Of a DNA stretch of 64,000 nucleotides, positions 36,068 through 49,737 are shown piece by piece (the stretch's first letter is position 1; the number at the start of each line of letters is the position of its first letter). Origin of the DNA: Siphonodentalium dalli (Eukaryota; Mollusca; Scaphopoda; Gadilida; Siphonodentaliidae); the NCBI GenBank assembly GCA_032622095.1, contig CP136061.1, positions 87,784,983-87,848,982 of the forward strand. The letters run 5' to 3'. Position numbers and translations under genes: made by a program. Below the pieces are notes generated by a model. It had not been told where the DNA came from, searched no databases, and worked only from the letters and a program-made list of their open reading frames with translations.

Positions 36068-38528
36068 GCACCAGGTTTCTTTGATCTTCGTGCTGGTAAA
36101 ACTCTTCTTGGTGGATATTACTCTGCTAAGTTGAAACCTCACCAACTAAAGTGGCTTACTTGCGAGATTGAAGCACTCGCCTTTGGTTCCGCTGTTAATC
36201 ATTGGAGCTCCTGTATCTTGGAATCTGAGAACACCACCCAGATTTTGACTGATTCCCGCCCTTGTGTTCAAGCTTTCTCAAAATTGTCTAGAGGTGAATT
36301 CTCCACTAGTGCCCGCATTTCTTTCTTCCTATCCACCCTAAGTCGGTATTAAAGTCATTCTCAAGCATATTTCTGGTTCTAACAATCTCCTGACTGACTT
36401 TCTCAGTCGTAATTCTGCCCAGTGTCCATCTGGTAGTTGTCAACTTTGTCAGTTTGTGTCACAAAACGAAGATTCAACCATCAGATCTATCAGTGTTGAA
36501 GATATTCTTTCCAGATCAGCCCCCATGCCGTTTCTCAATGCTACTTCTTGGCAAGCTGCCCAACAAACTTGTCCTACCTTGCGTCGAGTTTATTCGCACC
36601 TCTCTCAGGGCACTCGACCTCCCAAAAAGGCTAGAGGTGTTCGTGATGCCAAGAAATACATGAAAGTTTGCACCATTAGTGGTGGCCTGCTGATAGTCAA
36701 GAATACTACACCATTTCAACATGCTTTCAACACTATAGTTGTCCCAAACCATATTCTATCTGGCCTGCTGACAGCTTTACATATCCGCCTACAACACCCA
36801 ACTGCCTGTCAGCTCAAGAAATTATTTCAGAGATATTTTTTTGCACTTAGTATTGACCAAGTTATTGATTCTGTCACTAAGTCCTGTGCTCAGTGTACTG
36901 CCATCAGTACACTTCCTCCCACCCTTCCAGTGTTCACATCATCACCTCCATGCTCTGGTCCTGGATTGGAGTTCGCCTGCGACATAATGTGTCGAGCAAG
37001 ACAGAAGATACTTGTCGTCCGGGATACTTTCTCTTCCTTTGCATTTGCTCGCCTAATTGCTGACGAGCGGTCTTCGACCTTGCGTGATGGTATTTTCGAA
37101 GTCATTGCTGATCTTAAATCACCTCAGGGTTGTTCTATTCGCACAGACGGTGCTCCTGCTTTCCAAAGTCTTTGCATTTATCCTACCATGGAGGTTCGTA
37201 GCATTCGTATTGAGATTGGCCGTCTCAAGAATTGTAACAAGAAGTCTGTCGCAGAGAAGGCCATCCAAGAGCTCCAGTGTGAGTTGAAGCGACTCTCTCC
37301 GACAGGAGACCCAGTGTCAACCACTCATCTTGCTGAAGCTGTCAGTATCCTTAACTCACGTATACGTAATCGTGGGCTCAGTGCTAAGGAGATTCTTTAT
37401 CAGAGGGATGGCATCTCTGGCCAACAGTTGAACTTCTCTGACAAGGACATGGCTTCCAAACAGTTTGATCTCCGCACCAGAAACCACGAATCCAGCGCCC
37501 GCTCTAAAGTACCCCATGGATGTTTCCTTCATCAGAAGTTCTCACCTGGTGATCTTGTCTTCCTCAAGTCTGAAGGCGATAAACATCATGCTCGCCCCCA
37601 ATACATTGTCACCTCATCTGATGAGAGCTATGTACACATTCAGAAATTTGCTGGCCAACAGTTCAGATCCAAGACATATCCCGTCAAGCCTTCTGAAATT
37701 ATCCGCTCCCCTAACATGGTGTCATCCACATCAGATTACGGCAAGGAAACTGATCCCTTTGCATCAAACACCTCAGACGCAGAATCAGAATCAGAACAAA
37801 CACCATCTGACACACATGACTCAGGCCAATTACCCAATGATTCACACAGCTTGCTCAATCCACAAGATTCAGATTCAGATGATGAATCTCACACACAGCA
37901 GACCCTTCCTACACCAAACATGGAATCACTGAACTAAATGGTTTCCCATAGGCGACAGTGTTAACGTTTCCGCCAAATTCACTGAATTGAAGCCTGCAGG
38001 CCATACCAGTGATGTTTACCCAGCTAGATTGACACCAGTTGATCACGAAAATGCAAGAAAAATCATAGGTCATGTGTTTACTTTTAAAAATAAATCCCCA
38101 AGTGTACGTCGGGGTTATCCCACAGCCAAATTTGATCTGGAAAAATCCAGAACTACAGCAGCTAGTTAAATAAATTTCCCGCTCACAAAAATCCATTCCC
38201 CCATTCATTCACCAGTTTAAATTATTTAGATATTATGTACAAATCAAATAAACGCGATGTCATCCTTTAACAACGTGTCGCATGTATAAGGTGAAGGTCA
38301 TTCTTCAGTTACCTTCACCTTTAGGGTTCCACGGTGTACTCGCTCCCCGACTCTAGAACACATTTAGCTCCCTGATTCCACATGCAACCCTCTCATGATT
38401 GCGATTTCTCAAATCAGGCCAACCCCGGTGGTAGCCCGTGTTCAAAGCCCACCAGGCGTTCTGAACGACCTTCTAGAAAACCTAATTGGCTCTTATCCGG
38501 TGTTTGGGATACCTCCGAGGATGTGTAA
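36068..38528 (+). pseudogene. Ty3/gypsy pol 3' fragment, unit 9, carrying a transposon insert
   Basis: Interrupted by M at 37922-38379 and otherwise broken about once. Confidence 0.87.
37922..38379 (-). mobile_element. M element at site A, unit 9
   Basis: 458 bp, ACAT on both sides (37918-37921, 38380-38383). Confidence 0.9.
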
Positions 38529-38672
38529 AGTAAATCTAACTCAGCAATTTTCCCTTCATTCCAATTCTGCTCTGCATTTTATCTCAAATTCCATGGAATT
38601 TTGTATTTTTGCTTTATTACCTTAACATTCTTTTTACCGGTATGTTCTTTATTTTACAAGGAGAGAAGAGAC

Positions 38673-39298
38673 TGCGCAACTCTCTTGAGGAATCAGGGAG
38701 CTAAATGTGTTCTAGAGTAGGGGAGCGAGTACACCGTGGAACCCTAAAGGTGAAGGTAACTGAAGAATGACCTTCACCTGATACATGCGACACGTTGTTA
38801 AAGGATGACATCGCGTTTATTTGATTTGTACATAATATCTAAATAATTTAAACTGGTGAATGAATGGGGGAATGGATTTTTGTGAGCGGGAAATTTATTT
38901 AACTAGCTGCTGTAGTTCGGGATTTTTCCAGATCAAATTTGGCTGTGTGATAGCCCCGTCGTACACTTGGGGATTTATTTTTAAAAGTAAACACATGACC
39001 TATGATTTTTCTTGCATTTTCGTGATCAACTGGTGTCAATCTAGCTGGGTAAACATCACTGGTATGGCCTGCAGGCTTCAATTCAGTGAATTTGGCGGAA
39101 ACGTTAACACTGTCGCCTATGGGAAACCATTTAGTTCAGTGATTCCTTGAGTTCGTTAATTATCATGTACGAGTAGAGTTATCTTTCCTCTTCCATGCGT
39201 TTGTCTTTTGCATTAAATGTTCGTACTAAAAACGTGTTCTCGAATATTTACTAAAATAGTTCGATAAGAGAGCTACAGTTCCTCTACGTGACGCCACA
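38673..39298 (+). mobile_element. Candidate 3' LTR split by M, unit 9
   Basis: 626 bp including the insert. Confidence 0.4.
38689..39146 (+). mobile_element. M element at site B, unit 9
   Basis: 458 bp, TTGA on both sides (38685-38688, 39147-39150). Pairs with the reverse copy 309 bp upstream. Confidence 0.9.
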
Positions 39299-40924
39299 AG
39301 TTTGACCGAATGTACTAAACTATTGTTTTGTTAAACTAATTAGCAGTTTTGTATTGGTCACGGGGAGGGACAGTGACACACCGGGCCGACCATGGTGTTC
39401 GAAAATTTTGAAATCTGAACAAGAAAATCGCAAAATCCTAGCCCCTAGTCTTCTTAGAGTTGGAAATTTCAAACCTGACACCCCCCACTTAGGTTGGAAA
39501 ATTTCCAAATGATGACAATTCCAATGACAATGTTGACCAAATGTATGACAATATTGATTTCTTAAATTTAGTAGCAGTTTTGACTAGCCACGGGGGAGGA
39601 CCAGGACACAAGCTTAAATGTTGGAAACTTCCAACCTGTCACCCCCCTAAGGTTGGAAAATTTCCAACTGATGACCATTCCAACTAATGTTTTGGAAGGT
39701 ATGAAATTTCCAACTGTTGAAAATGTTGCCAAAGTTGGGGGGGGGGGTGAGACACCCCCACACCCCCTCTAGCCACACACCCCTCTAGCCACATCCCTGT
39801 TTGTAACATCACATACATGTATTATTTTGGACAATCCGTGCATGGTGGCATATATCTGGCAATTGTTGGGTGGTTTGGAACACACATTGGTGGGTTTGGA
39901 CACGATTTAGATAGTTATGGGACTCTAGTTGAGTTGGTTGGGATACTTATTAGGTGGTTTGGGACACAAGCTGGCTGATTTGGAACGCTAGTTATATATG
40001 GACAGTGACACTCGTCGGTTGGTTTTAGCATAATATTATATGATGGTGGTTTGAGACGCCCGTTGCCTGGTTTTAAGCTTTATCACTCGTTAATTGGTTT
40101 TGGACATTCATTTAATGTATTTGTAAGTCTAATTGATTTTGACAGTCATCTAGTGACATATAGGACTATAGGCTATAAATTATAATCGATATGAGAAGAT
40201 TTAGATAGAAATAAATGAGAATACTTAAATTTTTAACTTTCGACAGACATTTTTGGATACCGAAGAGAAAATCCTCGGTATATAGCTCACTATTATCGAA
40301 TTATTATTGGACATCATTTACGGTGGGGCAAATAGCTATTCACGCGAATAAATTTCGTCTAAATGGAAACAATTTGGTGAACTTTAGCGAAATTTGCGCC
40401 ATTTTGTCCGACATTTTGGATTTTGACAATCGAATGGTACACGAGATGACATAATTATGTCAGTCATGACAATACTATTAATTTGTTTTTGTTGCATGTT
40501 TCTGCCATATCTAAAACTTAAATATAAATGTCATTTAAGTGAATATTCCATTAGGAACGGAAATTTTGACAATAAAGCCAAAAATATGACCCTATTTCAA
40601 ATGGCTCTATAAATTTTTCCACAAAGCGGATGTTATGGGATTTTGGATATTTTCCCCCCAGATTCTGCCCGACACAATGATAGCAAAAACAGATTATTAC
40701 CAATTTGTTCTATAGGTTCAATGATTCAACGACCAGACTATTAACTATTAGTCCAGGAGATATTGGTCAACCTCTGCACCCCCCCCCCCAGGACTTAACT
40801 TCACCCCACTAATTTTCTTCCTTAAGGTCTCCTCTAATTTTTTTCACTTGTTAACAAGAACAAAAAGTGGCCGCAGAGACTCCAGACAAGATGGCGTCCA
40901 TCATGGCGGCCATTTTTTTTAAAT
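39299..40924. other. Non-coding tail of unit 9 plus leader of unit 10
   Basis: Same layout as 3154-4793 with the 12-bp deletion. The unit 10 leader has the A run of the foldback changed to AACAAAAA, shared only with unit 11. No gene seen. Confidence 0.7.
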
Positions 40925-43384
40925 GCACCAGGTTTCTTTGATCTTCGTGCTGGTAAAACTCTTCTTGGTGGATATTACTCTGCTAAGTTGAAACCTCACC
41001 AACTAAAGTGGCTTACTTGCGAGATTGAAGCACTCGCCTTTGGTTCCGCTGTTAATCATTGGAGCTCCTGTATCTTGGAATCTGAGAACACCACCCAGAT
41101 TTTGACTGATTCCCGCCCTTGTGTTCAAGCTTTCTCAAAATTGTCTAGAGGTGAATTCTCCACTAGTGCCCGCATTTCTTTCTTCCTATCCACCCTAAGT
41201 CGGTATAAAGTCATTCTCAAGCATATTTCTGGTTCTAACAATCTCCTGACTGACTTTCTCAGTCGTAATTCTGCCCAGTGTCCATCTGGTAGTTGTCAAC
41301 TTTGTCAGTTTGTGTCACAAAACGAAGATTCAACCATCAGATCTATCAGTGTTGAAGATATTCTTTCCAGATCAGCCCCCATGCCGTTTCTCAATGCTAC
41401 TTCTTGGCAAGCTGCCCAACAAACTTGTCCTACCTTGCGTCGAGTTTATTCGCACCTCTCTCAGGGCACTCGACCTCCCAAAAAGGCTAGAGGTGTTCGT
41501 GATGCCAAGAAATACATGAAAGTTTGCACCATTAGTGGTGGCCTGCTGATAGTCAAGAATACTACACCATTTCAACATGCTTTCAACACTATAGTTGTCC
41601 CAAACCATATTCTATCTGGTCTGCTGACAGCTTTACATATCCGCCTACAACACCCAACTGCCTGTCAGCTCAAGAAATTATTTCAGAGATATTTTTTTGC
41701 ACTTAGTATTGACCAAGTTATTGATTCTGTCACTAAGTCCTGTGCTCAGTGTACTGCCATCAGTAAACTTCCTCCCACCCTTCCAGTGTTCACATCATCA
41801 CCTCCATGCTCTGGTCCTGGATTGGAGTTCGCCTGCGACATAATGTGTCGAGCAAGACAGAAGATACTTGTCGTCCGGGATACTTTCTCTTCCTTTACAT
41901 TTGCTCGCCTAATTGCTGACGAGCGGTCTTCGACCTTGCGTGATGGTATTTTCGAAGTCATTGCTGATCTTAAATCACCTCAGGGTTGTTCTATTCGCAC
42001 AGACGGTGCTCCTGCTTTCCAAAGTCTTTGCAATTATCCTACCATGGAGGCTCGTAGCATTCGTATTGAGATTGGCCGTCTCAAGAATTGTAACAAGAAG
42101 CCTGTCGCAGAGAAGGCCATCCAAGAGCTCCAGTGTGAGTTGAAGCGACTCTCTCCGACAGGAGACCCAGTGTCAACCACTCATCTTGCTGAAGCTGTCA
42201 GTATCCTTAACTCACGTATACGTAATCGTGGGCTCAGTGCTAAGGAGATTCTTTATCAGAGGGATGGCATCTCTGGCCAACAGTTGAACTTCTCTGACAA
42301 GGACATGGCTTCCAAACAGTTTGATCTCCGCACCAGAAACCACGAATCCAGCGCCCGCTCTAAAGTACCCCATGGATGTTTCCTTCATCAGAAGTTCTCA
42401 CCTGGTGATCTTGTCTTCCTCAAGTCTGAAGGCGATAAACATCATGCTCGCCCCCAATACATTGTCACCTCATCTGATGAGAGCTATGTACACATTCAGA
42501 AATTTGCTGGCCAACAGTTCAGATCCAAGACATATCCCGTCAAGCCTTCTGAAATTATCCGCTCCCCTAACATGGTGTCATCCACATCAGATTACGGCAA
42601 GGAAACTGATCCCTTTGCATCAAACACCTCAGACGCAGAATCAGAATCAGAACAAACACCATCTGACACACATGACTCAGGCCAATTACCCAATGATTCA
42701 CACAGCTTGCTCAATCCACAAGATTCAGATTCAGATGATGAATCTCACACACAGCAGACCCTTCCTACACCAAACATGGAATCACTGAACTAAATGGTTT
42801 CCCATAGGCGACAGTGTTAACGTTTCCGCCAAATTCACCGAATTGAAGCCTGCAGGCCATACCAGTGATGTTTACCCAGCTAGATTGACACCAGTTGATC
42901 ACGAAAATGCAAGAAAAATCATAGGTCATGTGTTTACTTTTAAAAATAAATTCCCAAGTGTACGACGGGGTTATCCCACAGCCAAATTTGATCTGGAAAA
43001 ATCCAGAACTACAGCAGCTAGTTAAATAAATTTCCCGCTCACAAAAATCCATTCCCCCATTCATTCACCAGTTTAAATTATTTAGATATTATGTACAAAT
43101 CAAATAAACGCGATGTCATCCTTTAACAACGTGTCGCATGTATAAGGTGAAGGTCATTCTTCAGTTACCTTCACCTTTAGGGTTCCACGGTGTACTCGCT
43201 CCCCGACTCTAGAACACATTTAGCTCCCTGATTCCACATGCAACCCTCTCATGATTGCGATTTCTCAAATCAGGCCAACCCCGGTGGTAGCCCGTGTTCA
43301 AAGCCCACCAGGCGTTCTGAACGACCTTCTAGAAAACCTAATTGGCTCTTATCCGGTGTTTGGGATACCTCCGAGGATGTGTAA
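40925..43384 (+). pseudogene. Ty3/gypsy pol 3' fragment, unit 10, carrying a transposon insert
   Basis: Open from the junction to the M insertion at 42778-43235. Confidence 0.88.
42778..43235 (-). mobile_element. M element at site A, unit 10
   Basis: 458 bp, ACAT on both sides (42774-42777, 43236-43239). Shares internal variants (TTCACCGAATTG, AAATTCCC) with the copies in units 12 and 14. Confidence 0.9.
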
Positions 43385-43528
43385 AGTAAATCTAACTCAG
43401 CAATTTTCCCTTCATTCCAATTCTGCTCTGCATTTTATCTCAAATTCCATGGAATTTTGTATTTTTGCTTTATTACCTTAACATTCTTTTTACCGGTATG
43501 TTCTTTATTTCACAAGGAGAGAAGAGAC

Positions 43529-43692
43529 TGCGCCACTCTCTTGAGTTCGTTAATTATCATGTACGAGTAGAGTTATCTTGCCTCTTCCATGCGTTTGTCT
43601 TTTGCATTAAATGTTCGTACTAAAAACGTGTTCTCGAATATTTACTAAAATAGTTCGATAAGAGAGCTACAGTTCCTCTACGTGACGCCACA
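43529..43692 (+). mobile_element. Candidate 3' LTR, uninterrupted, unit 10
   Basis: 164 bp after the purine tract; carries the TCTTGCCTC variant also found in units 11, 12 and 14. Confidence 0.4.
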
Positions 43693-45330
43693 AGTTTGAC
43701 CGAATGTACTAAACTATTGTTTTGTTAAACTAATTAGCAGTTTTGTATTGGTCACGGGGAGGGACAGTGACACACCGGGCCGACCATGGTGTTCGAAAAT
43801 TTTGAAATCTGAACAAGAAAATCGCAAAATCCTAGCATCTAGACTAGCCCCTAGTCTTCTTAGAGTTGGAAATTTCAAACCTGACACCCCCCACTTAGGT
43901 TGGAAAATTTCCAAATGATGACAATTCCAATGACAATGTTGACCAAATGTATGACAATATTGTTTTCTTAAATTTAGTAGCAGTTTTGACTAGCCACGGG
44001 GGAGGACCAGGACACAAGCTTAAATGTTGGAAATTTCCAACCTGTCACCCCCCTAAGGTTGGAAAATTTCCAACTGATGACCATTCCAACTAATGTTTTG
44101 GAAGGTATGAAATTTCCAACTGTTGAAAATGTTGCCAAAGTTGGGGGGGGGGGTGAGACACCCCCACACCCCCTCTAGCCACACCCCCCTCTAGCCACAT
44201 CCCTGTTTGTAACATCACATACATGTATTATTTTGGACAATCCGTGCATGGTGGCATATATCTGGCAATTGTTGGGTGGTTTGGAACACACATTGGTGGG
44301 TTTGGACACGATTTAGATAGTTATGGGACTCTAGTTGAGTTGGTTGGGATACTTATTAGGTGGTTTGGGACACAAGCTGGCTGATTTGGAACGCTAGTTA
44401 TATATGGACAGTGACACTCGTCGGTTGGTTTTAGCATAATATTATATGATGGTGGTTTGAGACGCCCGTTGCCTGGTTTTAAGCTTTATCACTCGTTAAT
44501 TGGTTTTGGACATTCATTTAATGTATTTGTAAGTCTAATTGATTTTGACAGTCATCTAGTGACATATAGGACTATAGGCTATAAATTATAATCGATATGA
44601 GAAGATTTAGATAGAAATAAATGAGAATACTTAAATTTTTAACTTTCGACAGACATTTTTGGATACCGAAGAGAAAATCCTCGGTATATAGCTCACTATT
44701 ATCGAATTATTATTGGACATCATTTACGGTGGGGCAAATAGCTATTCACGCGAATAAATTTCGTCTAAATGGAAACAATTTGGTGAACTTTAGCGAAATT
44801 TGCGCCATTTTGTCCGACATTTTGGATTTTGACAATCGAATGGTACACGAGATGACATAATTATGTCAGTCATGACAATACTATTAATTTGTTTTTGTTG
44901 CATGTTTCTGCCATATCTAAAACTTAAATATAAATGTCATTTAAGTGAATATTCCATTAGGAACGGAAATTTTGACAATAAAGCCAAAAATATGACCCTA
45001 TTTCAAATGGCTCTATAAATTTTTCCACAAAGCGGATGTTATGGGATTTTGGATATTTTCCCCCCAGATTCTGCCCGACACAATGATAGCAAAAACAGAT
45101 TATTACCAATTTGTTCTATAGGTTCAATGATTCAACGACCAGACTATTAACTATTAGTCCAGGAGATATTGGTCAACCTCTGCACCCCCCCCCCCAGGAC
45201 TTAACTTCACCCCACTAATTTTCTTCCTTAAGGTCTCCTCTAATTTTTTTCACTTGTTAACAAGAACAAAAAGTGGCCGCAGAGACTCCAGACAAGATGG
45301 CGTCCATCATGGCGGCCATTTTTTTTAAAT
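43693..45330. other. Non-coding tail of unit 10 plus leader of unit 11
   Basis: Same layout as 3154-4793. No gene seen. Confidence 0.7.
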
Positions 45331-47790
45331 GCACCAGGTTTCTTTGATCTTCGTGCTGGTAAAACTCTTCTTGGTGGATATTACTCTGCTAAGTTGAAAC
45401 CTCACCAACTAAAGTGGCTTACTTGCGAGATTGAAGCACTCGCCTTTGGTTCCGCTGTTAATCATTGGAGCTCCTGTATCTTGGAATCTGAGAACACCAC
45501 CCAGATTTTGACTGATTCCCGCCCTTGTGTTCAAGCTTTCTCAAAATTGTCTAGAGGTGAATTCTCCACTAGTGCCCGCATTTCTTTCTTCCTATCCACC
45601 CTAAGTCGGTATAAAGTCATTCTCAAGCATATTTCTGGTTCTAACAATCTCCTGACTGACTTTCTCAGTCGTAATTCTGCCCAGTGTCCATCTGGTAGTT
45701 GTCAACTTTGTCAGTTTGTGTCACAAAACGAAGATTCAACCATCAGATCTATCAGTGTTGAAGATATTCTTTCCAGATCAGCCCCCATGCCGTTTCTCAA
45801 TGCTACTTCTTGGCAAGCTGCCCAACAAACTTGTCCTACCTTGCGTCGAGTTTATTCGCACCTCTCTCAGGGCACTCGACCTCCCAAAAAGGCTAGAGGT
45901 GTTCGTGATGCCAAGAAATACATGAAAGTTTGCACCATTAGTGGTGGCCTGCTGATAGTCAAGAATACTACACCATTTCAACATGCTTTCAACACTATAG
46001 TTGTCCCAAACCATATTCTATCTGGCCTGCTGACAGCTTTACATATCCGCCTACAACACCCAACTGCCTGTCAGCTCAAGAAATTATTTCAGAGATATTT
46101 TTTTGCACTTAGTATTGACCAAGTTATTGATTCTGTCACTAAGTCCTGTGCTCAGTGTACTGCCATCAGTAAACTTCCTCCCACCCTTCCAGTGTTCACA
46201 TCATCACCTCCATGCTCTGGTCCTGGATTGGAGTTCGCCTGCGACATAATGTGTCGAGCAAGACAGAAGATACTTGTCGTCCGGGATACTTTCTCTTCCT
46301 TTACATTTGCTCGCCTAATTGCTGACGAGCGGTCTTCGACCTTGCGTGATGGTATTTTCGAAGTCATTGCTGATCTTAAATCACCTCAGGGTTGTTCTAT
46401 TCGCACAGACGGTGCTCCTGCTTTCCAAAGTCTTTGCAATTATCCTACCATGGAGGCTCGTAGCATTCGTATTGAGATTGGCCGTCTCAAGAATTGTAAC
46501 AAGAAGCCTGTCGCAGAGAAGGCCATCCAAGAGCTCCAGTGTGAGTTGAAGCGACTCTCTCCGACAGGAGACCCAGTGTCAACCACTCATCTTGCTGAAG
46601 CTGTCAGTATCCTTAACTCACGTATACGTAATCGTGGGCTCAGTGCTAAGGAGATTCTTTATCAGAGGGATGGCATCTCTGGCCAACAGTTGAACTTCTC
46701 TGACAAGGACATGGCTTCCAAACAGTTTGATCTCCGCACCAGAAACCACGAATCCAGCGCCCGCTCTAAAGTACCCCATGGATGTTTCCTTCATCAGAAG
46801 TTCTCACCTGGTGATCTTGTCTTCCTCAAGTCTGAAGGCGATAAACATCATGCTCGCCCCCAATACATTGTCACCTCATCTGATGAGAGCTATGTACACA
46901 TTCAGAAATTTGCTGGCCAACAGTTCAGATCCAAGACATATCCCGTCAAGCCTTCTGAAATTATCCGCTCCCCTAACATGGTGTCATCCACATCAGATTA
47001 CGGCAAGGAAACTGATCCCTTTGCATCAAACACCTCAGACGCAGAATCAGAATCAGAACAAACACCATCTGACACACATGACTCAGGCCAATTACCCAAT
47101 GATTCACACAGCTTGCTCAATCCACAAGATTCAGATTCAGATGATGAATCTCACACACAGCAGACCCTTCCTACACCAAACATGGAAACACTGAACTAAA
47201 TGGTTTCCCATAGGCGACAGTGTTAACGTTTCCGCCAAATTCACTGAATTGAAGCCTGCAGGCCATACCAGTGATGTTTACCCAGCTAGATTGACACCAG
47301 TTGATCACGAAAATGCAAGAAAAATCATAGGTCATGTGTTTACTTTTAAAAATAAATCCCCAAGTGTACGACGGGGTTATCCCACAGCCAAATTTGATCT
47401 GGAAAAATCCAGAACTACAGCAGCTAGTTAAATAAATTTCCCGCTCACAAAAATCCATTCCCCCATTCATTCACCAGTTTAAATTATTTAGATATTATGT
47501 ACAAATCAAATAAACGCGATGTCATCCTTTAACAACGTGTCGCATGTATAAGGTGAAGGTCATTCTTCAGTTACCTTCACCTTTAGGGTTCCACGGTGTA
47601 CTCGCTCCCCGACTCTAGAACACATTTAGCTCCCTGATTCCACATGCAACCCTCTCATGATTGCGATTTCTCAAATCAGGCCAACCCCGGTGGTAGCCCG
47701 TGTTCAACGCCCACCAGGCGTTCTGAACGACCTTCTAGAAAACCTAATTGGCTCTTATCCGGTGTTTGGGATACCTCCGAGGATGTGTAA
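45331..47790 (+). pseudogene. Ty3/gypsy pol 3' fragment, unit 11, carrying a transposon insert
   Basis: Open from the junction to the M insertion at 47184-47641. Confidence 0.88.
47184..47641 (-). mobile_element. M element at site A, unit 11
   Basis: 458 bp, ACAT on both sides (47180-47183, 47642-47645). One terminal base differs (GGAAACA), the only A copy with a changed end. Confidence 0.9.
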
Positions 47791-47934
47791 AGTAAATCTA
47801 ACTCAGCAATTTTCCCTTCATTCCAATTCTGCTCTGCATTTTATCTCAAATTCCATGGAATTTTGTATTTTTGCTTTATTACCTTAACATTCTTTTTACC
47901 GGTATGTTCTTTATTTCACAAGGAGAGAAGAGAC

Positions 47935-48098
47935 TGCGCCACTCTCTTGAGTTCGTTAATTATCATGTACGAGTAGAGTTATCTTGCCTCTTCCATGCGT
48001 TTGTCTTTTGCATTAAATGTTCGTACTAAAAACGTGTTCTCGAATATTTACTAAAATAGTTCGATAAGAGAGCTACAGTTCCTCTACGTGACGCCACA
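47935..48098 (+). mobile_element. Candidate 3' LTR, uninterrupted, unit 11
   Basis: 164 bp after the purine tract. Confidence 0.4.
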
Positions 48099-49737
48099 AG
48101 TTTGACCGAATGTACTAAACTATTGTTTTGTTAAACTAATTAGCAGTTTTGTATTGGTCACGGGGAGGGACAGTGACACACCGGGCCGACCATGGTGTTC
48201 GAAAATTTTGAAATCTGAACAAGAAAATCGCAAAATCCTAGCATCTAGACTAGCCCCTAGTCTTCTTAGAGTTGGAAATTTCAAACCTGACACCCCCCCA
48301 CTTAGGTTGGAAAATTTCCAAATGATGACAATTCCAATGACAATGTTGACCAAATGTATGACAATATTGTTTTCTTAAATTTAGTAGCAGTTTTGACTAG
48401 CCACGGGGGAGGACCAGGACACAAGCTTAAATGTTGGAAATTTCCAACCTGTCACCCCCCTAAGGTTGGAAAATTTCCAACTGATGACCATTCCAACTAA
48501 TGTTTTGGAAGGTATGAAATTTCCAACTGTTGAAAATGTTGCCAAAGTTGGGGGGGGGGGTGAGACACCCCCACACCCCCTCTAGCCACACCCCCCTCTA
48601 GCCACATCCCTGTTTGTAACATCACATACATGTATTATTTTGGACAATCCGTGCATGGTGGCATATATCTGGCAATTGTTGGGTGGTTTGGAACACACAT
48701 TGGTGGGTTTGGACACGATTTAGATAGTTATGGGACTCTAGTTGAGTTGGTTGGGATACTTATTAGGTGGTTTGGGACACAAGCTGGCTGATTTGGAACG
48801 CTAGTTATATATGGACAGTGACACTCGTCGGTTGGTTTTAGCATAATATTATATGATGGTGGTTTGAGACGCCCGTTGCCTGGTTTTAAGCTTTATCACT
48901 CGTTAATTGGTTTTGGACATTCATTTAATGTATTTGTAAGTCTAATTGATTTTGACAGTCATCTAGTGACATATAGGACTATAGGCTATAAATTATAATC
49001 GATATGAGAAGATTTAGATAGAAATAAATGAGAATACTTAAATTTTTAACTTTCGACAGACATTTTTGGATACCGAAGAGAAAATCCTCGGTATATAGCT
49101 CACTATTATCGAATTATTATTGGACATCATTTACGGTGGGGCAAATAGCTATTCACGCGAATAAATTTCGTCTAAATGGAAACAATTTGGTGAACTTTAG
49201 CGAAATTTGCGCCATTTTGTCCGACATTTTGGATTTTGACAATCGAATGGTACACGAGATGACATAATTATGTCAGTCATGACAATACTATTAATTTGTT
49301 TTTGTTGCATGTTTCTGCCATATCTAAAACTTAAATATAAATGTCATTTAAGTGAATATTCCATTAGGAACGGAAATTTTGACAATAAAGCCAAAAATAT
49401 GACCCTATTTCAAATGGCTCTATAAATTTTTCCACAAAGCGGATGTTATGGGATTTTGGATATTTTCCCCCCAGATTCTGCCCGACACAATGATAGCAAA
49501 AACAGATTATTACCAATTTGTTCTATAGGTTCAATGATTCAACGACCAGACTATTAACTATTAGTCCAGGAGATATTGGTCAACCTCTGCACCCCCCCCC
49601 CCAGGACTTAACTTCACCCCACTAATTTTCTTCCTTAAGGTCTCCTCTAATTTTTTTCACTTGTTAACAAGAAAAAAAAGTGGCCGCAGAGACTCCAGAC
49701 AAGATGGCGTCCATCATGGCGGCCATTTTTTTTAAAT
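48099..49737. other. Non-coding tail of unit 11 plus leader of unit 12
   Basis: Same layout as 3154-4793; one extra C in the D1 C run (ACACCCCCCCAC), shared with units 12 and 14. No gene seen. Confidence 0.7.

Larger units (their letters stand above)
35680..40536 (+). repeat. Array unit 9 (type A+B), 4857 bp
   Basis: Both M sites filled. Pol fragment 36068-38528 with reverse M, LTR-like block 38673-39298 with forward M, tail 39299-40536. Unlike unit 7, the tail carries the unit 8 markers (12-bp deletion, TTCCAA present), so the B insertion here sits in a different background and a second exchange is needed to explain it. Confidence 0.95.
40537..44942 (+). repeat. Array unit 10 (type A), 4406 bp
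   Basis: Pol fragment 40925-43384 with reverse M, LTR-like block 43529-43692 with site B empty, tail 43693-44942. C-type spelling around the purine tract, as in units 1, 11, 12, 14. Confidence 0.95.
44943..49349 (+). repeat. Array unit 11 (type A), 4407 bp
   Basis: Pol fragment 45331-47790 with reverse M, LTR-like block 47935-48098 with site B empty, tail 48099-49349. Confidence 0.95.
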
